Positions 1 through 5,905 of a DNA stretch of 7,151 nucleotides are shown here, piece by piece. The translations under genes and the position numbers were made by a program. Source of the DNA: an uncultured Eubacteriales bacterium (lineage in GTDB: Bacteria > Bacillota > Clostridia > Lachnospirales > Anaerotignaceae); assembly GCA_900546215.1 (NCBI GenBank), contig URCD01000109.1, forward strand, positions 1 through 7,151, in the 5' to 3' direction. How positions within the stretch are numbered: the first letter of the stretch is position 1; every line of letters starts with the position of its first letter. The notes below the pieces were generated by a model. That model saw only the letters and a program-made list of their open reading frames with translations, did not search any database and had not been told where the DNA came from.

Positions 1-163
1 TTCCTGTTATGCTTACCTTAACGGCTCCGCCACCTGAGGTTGTTTCAATAACCTGGTCCGCAAGCGCAGCCTGTGTTTCTTCCATCTGCTTCTGCATTTT
101 CTGTGCCTGTTTCATAAGAGCGTTCATGTTCATTCCGCCCATTCCGCCGAATCCTTTTGCCAT
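1..163 (-). CDS. YbaB/EbfC family nucleoid-associated protein, N-terminal part
   Basis: Partial gene: 54 codons are visible and the rest lies beyond the left edge. The protein begins MAKGFGGMGGMNMNALMKQA and continues with a charged, Gln/Met-rich helix (QKMQKQMEE). It then reads TTSGGGAVKVSITG, the start of the beta-sheet core. This matches the YbaB/EbfC family, small dimeric DNA-binding proteins of about 100-115 residues. The Gly/Met-rich N-terminus is usual in Firmicute members. The ATG is supported by an AGGAGGAA Shine-Dalgarno at 171-178. It lies 63 nt downstream of the dnaX stop on the same strand with no clear terminator between them, so co-transcription with dnaX is likely. The dnaX-ybaB pairing is widely conserved, often followed by recR, which would be expected just outside the window. 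The family is recognised with good confidence; its exact cellular role is not well defined. Confidence 0.9.
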   Translation of the reverse strand, partial: MAKGFGGMGGMNMNALMKQAQKMQKQMEETQAALADQVIETTSGGGAVKVSITG

Positions 164-226
164 GTTTAAATTCCTCCTGTAATAAATCTTTGATTATTTT
201 ATAATACCTGCCAGCAAAAAGCAATG

Positions 227-1813
227 TCATGGTTCTATTTCTATACCCGGCATAAGCTGTGCCCAGTCCTCGTCGTCAAAGTCGTCAGACTCTTCCTGCA
301 CGGTTCCAAACAGCATTTCGTATCGTTTGCCGTACTCTGCCTTTGATATAACCTCAAGCTCAAAAGACTTTCCAAGCTTTTCCTCAAAGGCAGCGCTTAT
401 TTCATCATATTTCTTTTCAAGTATTCGCGCATTGATATCATTGTCCGCAACAACATAAATTTTATTTCCGTCAAGCTGCTTCAGCTCCGCTTTCTTAACT
501 ATTATGTCATCAGGGGTATTAAAAGAAGAAGCAATTTCCCCCCACGTTTCAAGTGCCCTTTTATAATCCTCAGTCTCGGCCTTTTTTACTGTGCTCTTGG
601 GCTTAGGCTTTGCCCCGGGATCTATTGGCGCTGATGCCTGTATTTTAGTATATTTGCCGCTTTTCAGTTCTCTTTCAATAGATGAGACCTTTGCAGCCAC
701 GGCTGTATAATCAGCCTCTGTAACAGGTGTGCATAGCTTTATAAGACATACCTCCAGCAGTACTCTCTTATTCGCCGCATACTTCATATCTGACGCCAGC
801 TCCGAAAACACCCTTATAAGCCCGCTTACTTCCTCCTTGGATATTCTCTCGTTCTGTGCCCTTAATGCCAATACGCTTTCCGACGACACATTAAGTATTT
901 TCTCAGCATCTGCTACTGAGGCTGTTATCATCAGGTTTCTCAAATGCAGGATATAATCGTTTACAAACTGTCCTGCGTCTCTTCCCTTTATCATAAGGTC
1001 GTCAACTATATTCATAAGCGAGTCTGCGTCCTTATCGGCTATTTTATCCGTAAGCTCGAAAAATACCGAGTCATCGACCGAGCCGACTATCTCAAGCGCC
1101 TTATCCTTTGTAAGCTCCTCATTATAATAAAATGCCATACACTGGTCAAGTATGCTTAAAGCGTCTCTCATTGAACCGTCTGCAAGCCTTGCAATAAGAT
1201 ACAGCGCGTCCTCAGCGGCGTTAATTCCTTCCTCCTTAGCATAGCTTTGAAGCGTTTTAGCTATTTCAGAAGCGTTGATTCTTCTAAAGTCAAAGCGCTG
1301 GCATCTGGAAAGGATTGTAGCCGGTATTTTTTGCGGGTCGGTTGTGGCTAAAATAAATACAACGTGCTCAGGCGGTTCCTCCAGTGTTTTTAAAAGCGCA
1401 TTATACGCACCCGGCGACAGCATATGAACCTCGTCGATTATATAAACCTTATACTTTCCCTCAGCCGGAGGATATTTAACCTCCTCGCGAATTTCACGAA
1501 TGTTGTCTACGCCGTTGTTTGAGGCCGCATCAATCTCAATTACATTGACGCTTCTTCCTTCATTGGCCGCCAGACATAGCTCACATTTGTTGCATGGCTC
1601 TCCGTCTGACGGGTTCAGGCAGTTTATGGCCTTGGCAAAAATTTTGGCCGTTGATGTTTTTCCCGTTCCCCTTGTCCCGCAGAAAAGATAGGCATGGGAA
1701 ACACGTCCGCTTTTAATCTGGTTTTTAAGTGTTTTAACTATATGCTCCTGACCAACAACATATTCAAATGTCTGCGGTCTGAACTTTCTGTAAAGGGCCT
1801 GATAAGAGGACAT
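227..1813 (-). CDS. dnaX: DNA polymerase III subunit gamma/tau
   Basis: The 528-residue clamp-loader ATPase subunit loads the sliding clamp and tethers the replicative polymerase. Visible AAA+ features are the RC-like N-terminus (YRKFRPQTF), Walker A GTRGTGKTS at 46-54, and zinc cysteines C65, C74, C77 and C80. Walker B IIDEVH is at 125-130, sensor 1 ATTDP near 156-160, the LSRCQRF arginine finger at 168-174 (R170), and sensor 2 GSMRDALS at 213-220. The collar domain follows to about 365. A Lys/Pro-rich linker (about 385-415) leads to a short tau-type C-terminal domain and an acidic tail (DDFDDEDW). The length suits a Clostridial DnaX, shorter than the 643 residues of E. coli. The ATG is preceded by GGGAGA at 1821-1826. 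It has its own promoter at 1872-1900 and probably leads the dnaX-ybaB operon. In-frame A AAA AAG at codons 409-411 could yield a shorter gamma form. Confidence 0.98.
   Translation of the reverse strand: MSSYQALYRKFRPQTFEYVVGQEHIVKTLKNQIKSGRVSHAYLFCGTRGTGKTSTAKIFAKAINCLNPSDGEPCNKCELCLAANEGRSVNVIEIDAASNNGVDNIREIREEVKYPPAEGKYKVYIIDEVHMLSPGAYNALLKTLEEPPEHVVFILATTDPQKIPATILSRCQRFDFRRINASEIAKTLQSYAKEEGINAAEDALYLIARLADGSMRDALSILDQCMAFYYNEELTKDKALEIVGSVDDSVFFELTDKIADKDADSLMNIVDDLMIKGRDAGQFVNDYILHLRNLMITASVADAEKILNVSSESVLALRAQNERISKEEVSGLIRVFSELASDMKYAANKRVLLEVCLIKLCTPVTEADYTAVAAKVSSIERELKSGKYTKIQASAPIDPGAKPKPKSTVKKAETEDYKRALETWGEIASSFNTPDDIIVKKAELKQLDGNKIYVVADNDINARILEKKYDEISAAFEEKLGKSFELEVISKAEYGKRYEMLFGTVQEESDDFDDEDWAQLMPGIEIEP
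581..587 (-). promoter_or_regulatory. Candidate programmed -1 frameshift heptamer A AAA AAG in dnaX
   Basis: On the coding strand the sequence is gtA AAA AAG gcc, in the phase required for X XXY YYZ slippage (zero-frame codons AAA 410 and AAG 411). A -1 shift would add Gly-Arg-Asp and stop at TGA (570-572), giving a 414-residue product without the C-terminal domain. E. coli dnaX uses the same heptamer to make gamma. I see no clear internal Shine-Dalgarno just upstream and no strong stem-loop just downstream, so use of the site is an inference. Confidence 0.5.
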
Positions 1814-1871
1814 TTTAAGGTCTCCCTTCCGCTGTCTTGGACGACGGCTTTGTTTATAGTTTATCTATTTT

Positions 1872-1900
1872 AATATATCAATATTTCATAAAAAAATCAA
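1872..1900 (-). promoter_or_regulatory. Predicted sigma-A promoter of dnaX
   Basis: The -35 box TTGATT (1895-1900) and -10 box TATATT (1872-1877) are separated by exactly 17 bp. Transcription would start near 1865, leaving a leader of about 50 nt before the dnaX ATG. It lies just downstream of the PAP2 terminator, so dnaX is expressed independently of the genes upstream. Confidence 0.7.
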
Positions 1901-1912
1901 GCTGTGCCATCC

Positions 1913-1954
1913 GGCGCAAAAAAGCGCGGATAAGTTAAATACTGTCCCCGCGCC
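1913..1954 (-). terminator. Intrinsic terminator of the phospholipase-PAP2 operon
   Basis: Read on the minus strand, GCGCGG (1953-1948) pairs with CCGCGC (1929-1924) across an 18-nt loop and is followed at once by six T (1923-1918). A further GCGCC at 1917-1913 could pair alternatively with GGCGC at 1954-1950. It starts 8 nt after the PAP2 stop codon and separates that gene from the dnaX promoter. Confidence 0.8.
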
Positions 1955-1961
1955 TATATTT

Positions 1962-2501
1962 CTACTGTATTAAATTATTTTTTCTGTTGGATATTTTCTG
2001 AAAAATTTTAAAGCCAATATATCCGAATAAAACACCAAGCAGCGCGCCGGCCAATACGTCAGTCGGAAAATGAACATACAGATAAAGTCTCGAAAAGCCT
2101 ATAATCACAGCCATAACCAAAGCGGCTTTCCAAAAACGGCATCCGCTGTAATACATTGCGGCCGCAGACGCAAATGACGCGGCGGTATGCCCCGAAGGGA
2201 AAGAATAGTCAATCTGAGCCGGAATAAGCAGTTTTACAGCCGTGTTTATGTCATACGGCCTTGTCCTTGCGACAAGCGGCTTAATTATTATATTGCAGCA
2301 AATAAGATCTACAGCCAGGGCTATTGCCATTACTATACCTGTTTTTCTGTACTTTTTAGTAAGAAGAAAAATTACTGTTAATATTATCCATAATATTCCC
2401 GCATCACCCAGACGGGTTATTTTAGGAATAATAAAATCCAAAAACCCGCATCTCAAATTGTTTTGTATAAAATCCAGAACTGCAAATTCCGCCTGAAGCA
2501 T
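1962..2501 (-). CDS. PAP2-family membrane phosphatase (undecaprenyl-diphosphatase/phosphatidate phosphatase type)
   Basis: A 179-residue integral membrane protein with the complete three-part PAP2 signature. The parts are K74-x6-R81-P82 (KPLVARTRP), P102-S-G-H105 (FPSGHTAAS), and S137-R-x5-H144-x3-D148 (SRLYLYVHFPTD). H105 and H144 are the expected catalytic histidines. Hydrophobic stretches at about 35-48, 56-73, 106-117, 126-141 and 147-168 fit the usual five- to six-helix fold, with the active site at the outer face. Small members of this size hydrolyse undecaprenyl pyrophosphate (BcrC-like) or phosphatidate; the sequence alone does not decide which. The ATG has a strong GGAGG at 2508-2512, 6 nt upstream. 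Only 12 nt separate it from the stop of the phospholipase-like gene, so the two are translated from one message. Arginine codons (6 AGR to 2 CGN) match the host genes. Confidence 0.93.
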   Translation of the reverse strand: MLQAEFAVLDFIQNNLRCGFLDFIIPKITRLGDAGILWIILTVIFLLTKKYRKTGIVMAIALAVDLICCNIIIKPLVARTRPYDINTAVKLLIPAQIDYSFPSGHTAASFASAAAMYYSGCRFWKAALVMAVIIGFSRLYLYVHFPTDVLAGALLGVLFGYIGFKIFQKISNRKNNLIQ

Positions 2502-2513
2502 TTCTTTCCTCCA

Positions 2514-3113
2514 TTAGTTTCCATTCTGCGCAAAGGAGCGCTGATATGCATTTTCCACATAATATATTTCATATGGGAGCAGAAGCGATGCCGTTACGTT
2601 GACAGCCGTAACAGAATACTTAATATCTGTGTTAATGCCTGGCAGCTCTTCCAGATATTTTTTATGGTACTCCTCTATGAAAGACATTATAGAAAGTATA
2701 TTACCATATTTTGTGCTCCAATCCAATGATCTTATTTTTTCATCAAATTCCTTAGCTAAAAAGTATTCATATCTGACATGTTCTGAGATACTTCCCCTAT
2801 AATTTTCATTGTGCGGAAATGTAAACGAATCCAATATATAATGCGTCAGCTTCCCAAACCGATAGTAATCTATTATTCCCCACTTGTCCTCTTTTATTAA
2901 TTTATTAACAGTGCTTCTCATGTATTCAACTGAATTATTGTAATTATGCCCCCTCAGCGTTGTATGCCTTATTGAACCCCTAAAATAAGTAATAAAGTTA
3001 TAGTCAGGCTCCACACAGCCAAACAGAAAGGCTTTTTTCTGCATATACGATACAAAAGGCATAATATTATTAATCATGATAAGACCGAATTTTTTATGAC
3101 TGGACGTTTTCAC
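2514..3113 (-). CDS. Zinc-dependent phospholipase C-like protein
   Basis: A 199-residue protein resembling the N-terminal catalytic domain of zinc-dependent phospholipase C and alpha-toxin (PF00882 type). The ligand pattern is visible: H91-x3-D95-x5-H101, then H112-x3-E116. This repeats the Bacillus cereus PC-PLC spacing H118/D122/H128 and H142/E146. D37 in GCVEPDYN and H50 or H56 (IRHTTLRGHNYN) are probable further ligands. No signal peptide is visible; the N-terminus MKTSSHKKFG is polar, unlike the secreted toxins, so a cytoplasmic or membrane-peripheral location is more likely. The start is GTG with GGAGG at 3123-3127, 9 nt upstream. It is the first gene of an operon with the PAP2 phosphatase. 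A phospholipase C would release diacylglycerol and a phospho-headgroup, so joint action in lipid turnover is plausible but inferred. Family assignment is fairly confident; the substrate is unknown. Confidence 0.75.
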   Translation of the reverse strand: MKTSSHKKFGLIMINNIMPFVSYMQKKAFLFGCVEPDYNFITYFRGSIRHTTLRGHNYNNSVEYMRSTVNKLIKEDKWGIIDYYRFGKLTHYILDSFTFPHNENYRGSISEHVRYEYFLAKEFDEKIRSLDWSTKYGNILSIMSFIEEYHKKYLEELPGINTDIKYSVTAVNVTASLLLPYEIYYVENAYQRSFAQNGN

Positions 3114-3223
3114 CCACGTTTACCTCCGTTTTATATTCTTCAATATGTAATATCTCCCGTTTAAACAATAAAAATTATTTTTATCTGCTCATATATTATG
3201 AACTGACTTATTTTTTCGTGAAG

Positions 3224-3232
3224 ATTATACCA
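3224..3232 (-). promoter_or_regulatory. Extended -10 promoter for the phospholipase-PAP2 operon
   Basis: Read on the minus strand, TGGTATAAT is a perfect TATAAT with the TG of an extended -10. No good -35 is seen at 17 bp; a weak TTATCA lies 19 bp upstream. Transcription would start near 3217, giving a leader of about 100 nt before the GTG at 3113. Confidence 0.5.
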
Positions 3233-3317
3233 CCTAAATATTAACGATTGATAAACATTACATAAAACTTAAATAAAAAATAATCCTCTAAAAGATTGCA
3301 GCACGTTCTTTCAAGTA

Positions 3318-3347
3318 TTGAATGTCTTTTCATTTTTCTGTTATAAT
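3318..3347 (+). promoter_or_regulatory. Predicted sigma-A promoter upstream of the merR-type gene
   Basis: The -35 box TTGAAT (3318-3323) and a perfect -10 TATAAT (3342-3347) are 18 bp apart. Transcription would start near 3354, inside the first copy of the repeated element (3351-3396). The element would then lie in the untranslated leader of the regulator mRNA. In the 301-bp gap between the divergent operons (3114-3414) I see only this promoter, the opposing -10 at 3224-3229, the repeated element and AT-rich sequence. Confidence 0.6.
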
Positions 3348-3350
3348 AAA

Positions 3351-3396
3351 CCCTCCACTATAACACCAGACTTTCAATTTGTGGTAGTATGTTTTT
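3351..3396 (+). repeat. Copy 1 of a 46-bp element (merR leader); possible MerR operator or attenuator
   Basis: It begins CCCTCCACTATAACACCA and aligns without gaps to 4159-4204, with 36 of 46 positions identical by my count. It holds an imperfect inverted repeat: ACTATAACA (3357-3365) against TGTGGTAGT (3380-3388), with one wobble and one mismatch, followed by a run of five T at 3392-3396. It can also be read as a 19-bp-spaced promoter, ATAACA (3360-3365) and TAGTAT (3385-3390), a spacing typical of MerR-controlled promoters. The sequence does not tell whether it acts as DNA operator or RNA hairpin. Confidence 0.6.
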
Positions 3397-3414
3397 ATTG
3401 TGAGGTGGTAAAAG

Positions 3415-4158
3415 GTGAATATTTATAAAACTGCTGAAGTTGCAGCAGCAATTGGAGTACATCCTAACACAGTACGGCTTTACGAGGAATGGGGAATGAT
3501 ACCGAAAGCAAAACGACAGGCCAACGGATACCGTGTCTTTACTGATTTCCATATCGAGCAATTCAAGTTAGCACGGCTTGCTTTCCAGATTGAAGTGCTT
3601 CAAAATGGCTTGCGCAAGAAAATAATTCAAATGGTGAAGGTATCTGCCACGGGTGATTTTGACAAAGCAATTTCTCTTGCTACAGAGTATTTGGAGCAAC
3701 TCAAAAGAGAACGTACCAACGCTGAAGAAGCCGTCACATTGTCACAAGAAATTTTACGTGGCGAAGAAGCACAGCATTCTCATGCACTAAGGCGAAAAGA
3801 GGTATCCGAGTATCTTGATATATCAATGGATACTTTGCGAAATTGGGAAATGAACGGATTGCTCACAGTTAAACGCAAAGAAAACGGGTATCGTGTCTAT
3901 ACGGACGATGATATAAGACGGCTCAAAATCATTCGCTCACTCAAGTGTGCCAACTACTCTTTAGAAGCAATTTTGCAAATGCTTTGCCAGCTATCTAAAA
4001 ATCCCAATGTAGATATATTACAAGCACTTAACACACCAAAGGAAACCGCGGATATTATTGCTGTTTGTGACAAATTGATTACTTCTCTTTTTGACGCAGA
4101 AAACAACGCACTAAAAATGATTGCTATGCTTCAAGAAATGAAGCTCAAATTTTTATAA
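3415..4158 (+). CDS. MerR-family transcriptional regulator with two tandem DNA-binding domains
   Basis: A 247-residue protein with two MerR winged-helix domains in one chain. The first, at about 4-70, has the helix-turn-helix TAEVAAAIGVHPNTVRLYEE and the wing NGYRVFTDFHIEQF (37-50). The second, at about 126-195, has RKEVSEYLDISMDTLRNWE and the wing NGYRVYTDDDIRRL (157-170). The two NGYRV motifs are 120 residues apart. A charged helical linker (about 83-122), probably coiled coil, joins them. The C-terminus (about 196-247) is helical, with no recognisable GyrI-like drug-binding domain or metal-site cysteine cluster. Most MerR proteins have one such domain and act as dimers. The start is GTG with AGGTGG at 3403-3408, 6 nt upstream. 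It precedes an ABC transporter pair on the same strand, so it probably controls that exporter. Arginine codons are 13 CGN to 3 AGR, unlike the host genes, which suggests acquisition. Confidence 0.9.
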   Translation: MNIYKTAEVAAAIGVHPNTVRLYEEWGMIPKAKRQANGYRVFTDFHIEQFKLARLAFQIEVLQNGLRKKIIQMVKVSATGDFDKAISLATEYLEQLKRERTNAEEAVTLSQEILRGEEAQHSHALRRKEVSEYLDISMDTLRNWEMNGLLTVKRKENGYRVYTDDDIRRLKIIRSLKCANYSLEAILQMLCQLSKNPNVDILQALNTPKETADIIAVCDKLITSLFDAENNALKMIAMLQEMKLKFL

Positions 4159-4204
4159 CCCTCCACTTTACCACCAATGTTTTAATTGGTGGTATTCTTT
4201 TTTT
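4159..4204 (+). repeat. Copy 2 of the 46-bp element, between merR and the ABC genes
   Basis: It starts at the base after the merR stop codon with CCCTCCACTTTACCACCA and matches 3351-3396 at about 36 of 46 positions. Here the inverted repeat is perfect: TACCACCAAT (4169-4178) and ATTGGTGGTA (4185-4194). The element can be read as a MerR-type promoter, TTACCA (4168-4173), 19 bp, TATTCT (4193-4198), with the dyad centred in the spacer. Such a site would let the regulator activate the ABC operon. No other good promoter is visible between merR and the ATPase gene. Confidence 0.65.
4169..4204 (+). terminator. Perfect hairpin plus T-run after merR: possible intrinsic terminator or attenuator
   Basis: A 10-bp perfect stem (4169-4178 with 4185-4194) has a 6-nt loop, then TTC and seven T (4198-4204). 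It meets the usual form of an intrinsic terminator, though the stem is only moderately GC-rich. As it stands between merR and the exporter, it would limit read-through unless overridden. The same bases form the possible MerR operator, so one function or both may apply. Confidence 0.55.
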
Positions 4205-4229
4205 GTAATAAAGAATAGGAGGAATTACT

Positions 4230-4964
4230 ATGCAGGAAATAATTAAAGCCGAGCAGCTTACAAAGTCCTATGGAAAGCTGCTCGCCGTAAACAATGTGAG
4301 CTTTTCCGTCAGCCGTGGCTCGGTATTTGGTCTGCTTGGTGCAAACGGAGCAGGAAAAAGTACAACGATTGAATGTATTTTAGGTACAAAAAAAGCAGAC
4401 AGCGGACAGGTATCGATTTTGGGCATGAACCCGAGTGAAGACCGCAAAAAGCTGTTTGAAAGGGTGGGCGTTCAGTTTCAAGAAACCAACTATCAAGAAC
4501 AAATCACTGTCCAAGAGCTTTGCGAGGTAACAGCCTGCCTTTACAAAAACGCTGCAAATCCTACGGACTTACTTACAAGGTTTGGAATCGCCGATAAGCA
4601 AAAAAGTCTTGTCAGGGATTTATCCGGAGGGCAAAAGCAACGCCTTTTTATCGTCCTTGCGCTTATTCCAAACCCAGAGGTCGTATTCTTGGACGAGCTG
4701 ACAACCGGGCTTGATGCAAAGGCACGGCGGGAGGTTTGGAAAATACTTTCAGGACTAAAGGAGAAAGGACTAACCATTCTTTTAACCTCTCACTTTATGG
4801 ACGAGGTAGAAGCCTTATGCGACCAAATTTGCATTTTGAAAAACGGAGAAATCGTGTTTATCGGTACGGTTTCCGAAGCAGTGAAAAATAGTCCCCATGA
4901 AAAATTTGAGGATGCATATCTTTGGTATACAGACGGGGAGGGTCAAATGGATGAAAACCTTTAA
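4230..4964 (+). CDS. ABC transporter ATP-binding protein (DrrA/CcmA-type exporter ATPase)
   Basis: A 244-residue cytoplasmic ATPase with all nucleotide-binding motifs. Walker A GANGAGKST is at 37-45 and the Q-loop glutamine at Q84 (VQFQE). The signature LSGGQKQR is at 131-138, Walker B VVFLDE at 151-156 with catalytic E156, the D-loop TGLD at 159-162, and switch H188 (LTSH). One small oddity is DELTTGLD where most homologues have DEPTTGLD. The short size and sequence style match ATPases that pair with ABC-2 permeases to export drugs, lipids or peptides; the substrate cannot be read from the sequence. The ATG has an ideal AGGAGG at 4217-4222, 7 nt upstream. Its 3' end overlaps the permease start by 14 nt, indicating translational coupling. 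The upstream gene is the tandem MerR regulator, separated by the hairpin element. Confidence 0.96.
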   Translation: MQEIIKAEQLTKSYGKLLAVNNVSFSVSRGSVFGLLGANGAGKSTTIECILGTKKADSGQVSILGMNPSEDRKKLFERVGVQFQETNYQEQITVQELCEVTACLYKNAANPTDLLTRFGIADKQKSLVRDLSGGQKQRLFIVLALIPNPEVVFLDELTTGLDAKARREVWKILSGLKEKGLTILLTSHFMDEVEALCDQICILKNGEIVFIGTVSEAVKNSPHEKFEDAYLWYTDGEGQMDENL

Positions 4965-5694
4965 TACAATGCTTAAAACAGAACTAAAGCTATCGCTACG
5001 GGGCATGGATATGTTTATCTTTGCAATTTGTGTTCCTCTTGTGGTGCTCATTATTCTTGGAATTATTTACGGAAACAAGCCTGCTTTCGAGGGTGCAGAA
5101 TATACCTTTTTGGAGCAGTCTTTTAGCGCACTTGCCACAATTTCCATCTGTGCGGGTGGCGTTATGGGATTGCCGCTGGTTGTATCGGAATACCGCAGCA
5201 GAAAAATATTAAAGCGATACAAAGTAACCCCCATTAGCCCCATACTGATTTTATTGGTGCAGGTGGCAATCTATACCCTATATTCGCTTGCTTCTATGGT
5301 GCTGCTGTACTTGGTCGCAAAACTGTTTTTCGGGTATCAATTTCATGGCTCAATTGGCACATTTTGGGGTGGATACCTGTTGGTTATTGTGTCTATGTTC
5401 AGTATCGGCATGATGGTAGGCGGAATTGCACCAAACACCAAAATGGCAGGAGCTATTGCAAGTATCCTGTACTTTCCTATGCTGATATTTTCGGGGGCAA
5501 CGCTGCCCTACGAAGTCATGCCCCCTGTTTTGCAAAAGATTGCTAACATATTGCCACTAACACAAGGGATTAAGCTGCTAAAATCAGCTTCTTTGGGATT
5601 GCAAAGCGATAATATGATCGTTCCTCTTTTGATTATGACTGCGATTGCTATTGTCTGCATTTGCGTTTCTCTGAAATTTTTTAGGTGGGAATAA
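4951..5694 (+). CDS. ABC-2 type transporter permease
   Basis: A 247-residue membrane subunit that should dimerise and work with the ATPase encoded just upstream as an exporter. Predicted membrane segments lie at about 21-41, 55-78, 97-127, 138-158, 164-184 and 222-243, the six-helix layout of ABC-2 permeases. The conserved cytoplasmic stretch EYRSRKILKRYKVTPISP (80-97) is present between helices 2 and 3. The segment YFPMLIFSGATLPYEVMP, with LPLTQGIKLLK after it, is typical of the DrrB/YadH-like family near the fifth helix. I chose ATG 4951 because GGGGAGGG (4935-4942) sits 8 nt before it and the protein then starts MKTFNTMLKTELKL, as in relatives. An in-frame ATG at 4897 lies deep inside the ATPase gene and adds an unlikely 18-residue extension. 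Arginine codons again lean to CGN (3 to 2). Confidence 0.95.
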   Translation: MKTFNTMLKTELKLSLRGMDMFIFAICVPLVVLIILGIIYGNKPAFEGAEYTFLEQSFSALATISICAGGVMGLPLVVSEYRSRKILKRYKVTPISPILILLVQVAIYTLYSLASMVLLYLVAKLFFGYQFHGSIGTFWGGYLLVIVSMFSIGMMVGGIAPNTKMAGAIASILYFPMLIFSGATLPYEVMPPVLQKIANILPLTQGIKLLKSASLGLQSDNMIVPLLIMTAIAIVCICVSLKFFRWE

Positions 5695-5732
5695 GAATAT
5701 TCGGATAATAACACAACACATTTAATTTCAAT

Positions 5733-5774
5733 AAGCCGTCCGTACAGCATTTTTATGCTGCACAGGCGGCTTTT
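5733..5774 (+). terminator. Intrinsic terminator of the merR-ABC operon
   Basis: The outer stem AAGCCGTC (5733-5740) pairs with GGCGGCTT (5765-5772), with one wobble. The inner stem CAGCAT (5745-5750) pairs with ATGCTG (5755-5760) around a TTTT loop, with a small internal bulge between them. TTTT follows at 5771-5774. It begins 38 nt after the permease stop and is a strong end point for the plus-strand transcript. Confidence 0.8.
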
Positions 5775-5810
5775 GTGATACCCCATTTCAAAATGGAAAG
5801 GGGGGGGAGA

Positions 5811-5891
5811 ATGATGCTTTTAAAAAGGTACGGGTTTTATACTCACAATGCTGTTCTACTGCACGACAAAACGAGCGTACCGCCGTTTTGA
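5811..5891 (+). CDS. Possible 26-residue small protein, unrecognised
   Basis: A short frame starts at ATG 5811 with a purine-rich stretch, including eight consecutive G (5800-5807), just upstream; this would be a strong if unusual ribosome-binding site. The product would read MMLLKRYGFYTHNAVLLHDK and then six more residues. I do not recognise it. It lies beyond the ABC operon terminator, has no evident promoter of its own, and its 3' end runs into a hairpin (5869-5905). It may be a relic of the acquired cassette or not translated at all. The rest of the 306-base gap from 5695 to 6000 holds only the two hairpins. Confidence 0.25.
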   Translation: MMLLKRYGFYTHNAVLLHDKTSVPPF

Positions 5892-5905
5892 CGATACGCT
5901 CGTTT
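5869..5905 (-). terminator. 11-bp hairpin downstream of SRP RNA; possible terminator
   Basis: AAACGAGCGTA (5869-5879) and TACGCTCGTTT (5895-5905) form a perfect 11-bp stem with a 15-nt loop. On the minus strand TTTT (5871-5868) closes it, so it could end the SRP RNA precursor about 100 nt beyond its mature 3' end. No better terminator is visible between 5906 and 6000. The T-run is short and partly inside the stem, so the call is tentative. Confidence 0.4.

Noticed and set aside
45..230. 61-codon minus-strand frame overlapping the ybaB start
   Set aside because: It is a different reading frame of the YbaB coding sequence and leader; the YbaB frame gives a clear family match.
3226..3232. A third MerR site: TACCACC overlapping the -10 of the phospholipase operon
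   Set aside because: Only a 7-base half-site matches the repeated element, with no matching second arm, so it may be chance.
3248..3276. TTGATA as a second promoter for the regulator
   Set aside because: The sequence 17 bp downstream (AAATAA) is a poor -10; the pair at 3318-3347 is much better.
4897..4950. Upstream in-frame ATG that would extend the permease by 18 residues
   Set aside because: It lies deep inside the ATPase gene, and ATG 4951 has a strong Shine-Dalgarno and the N-terminus usual for the family.
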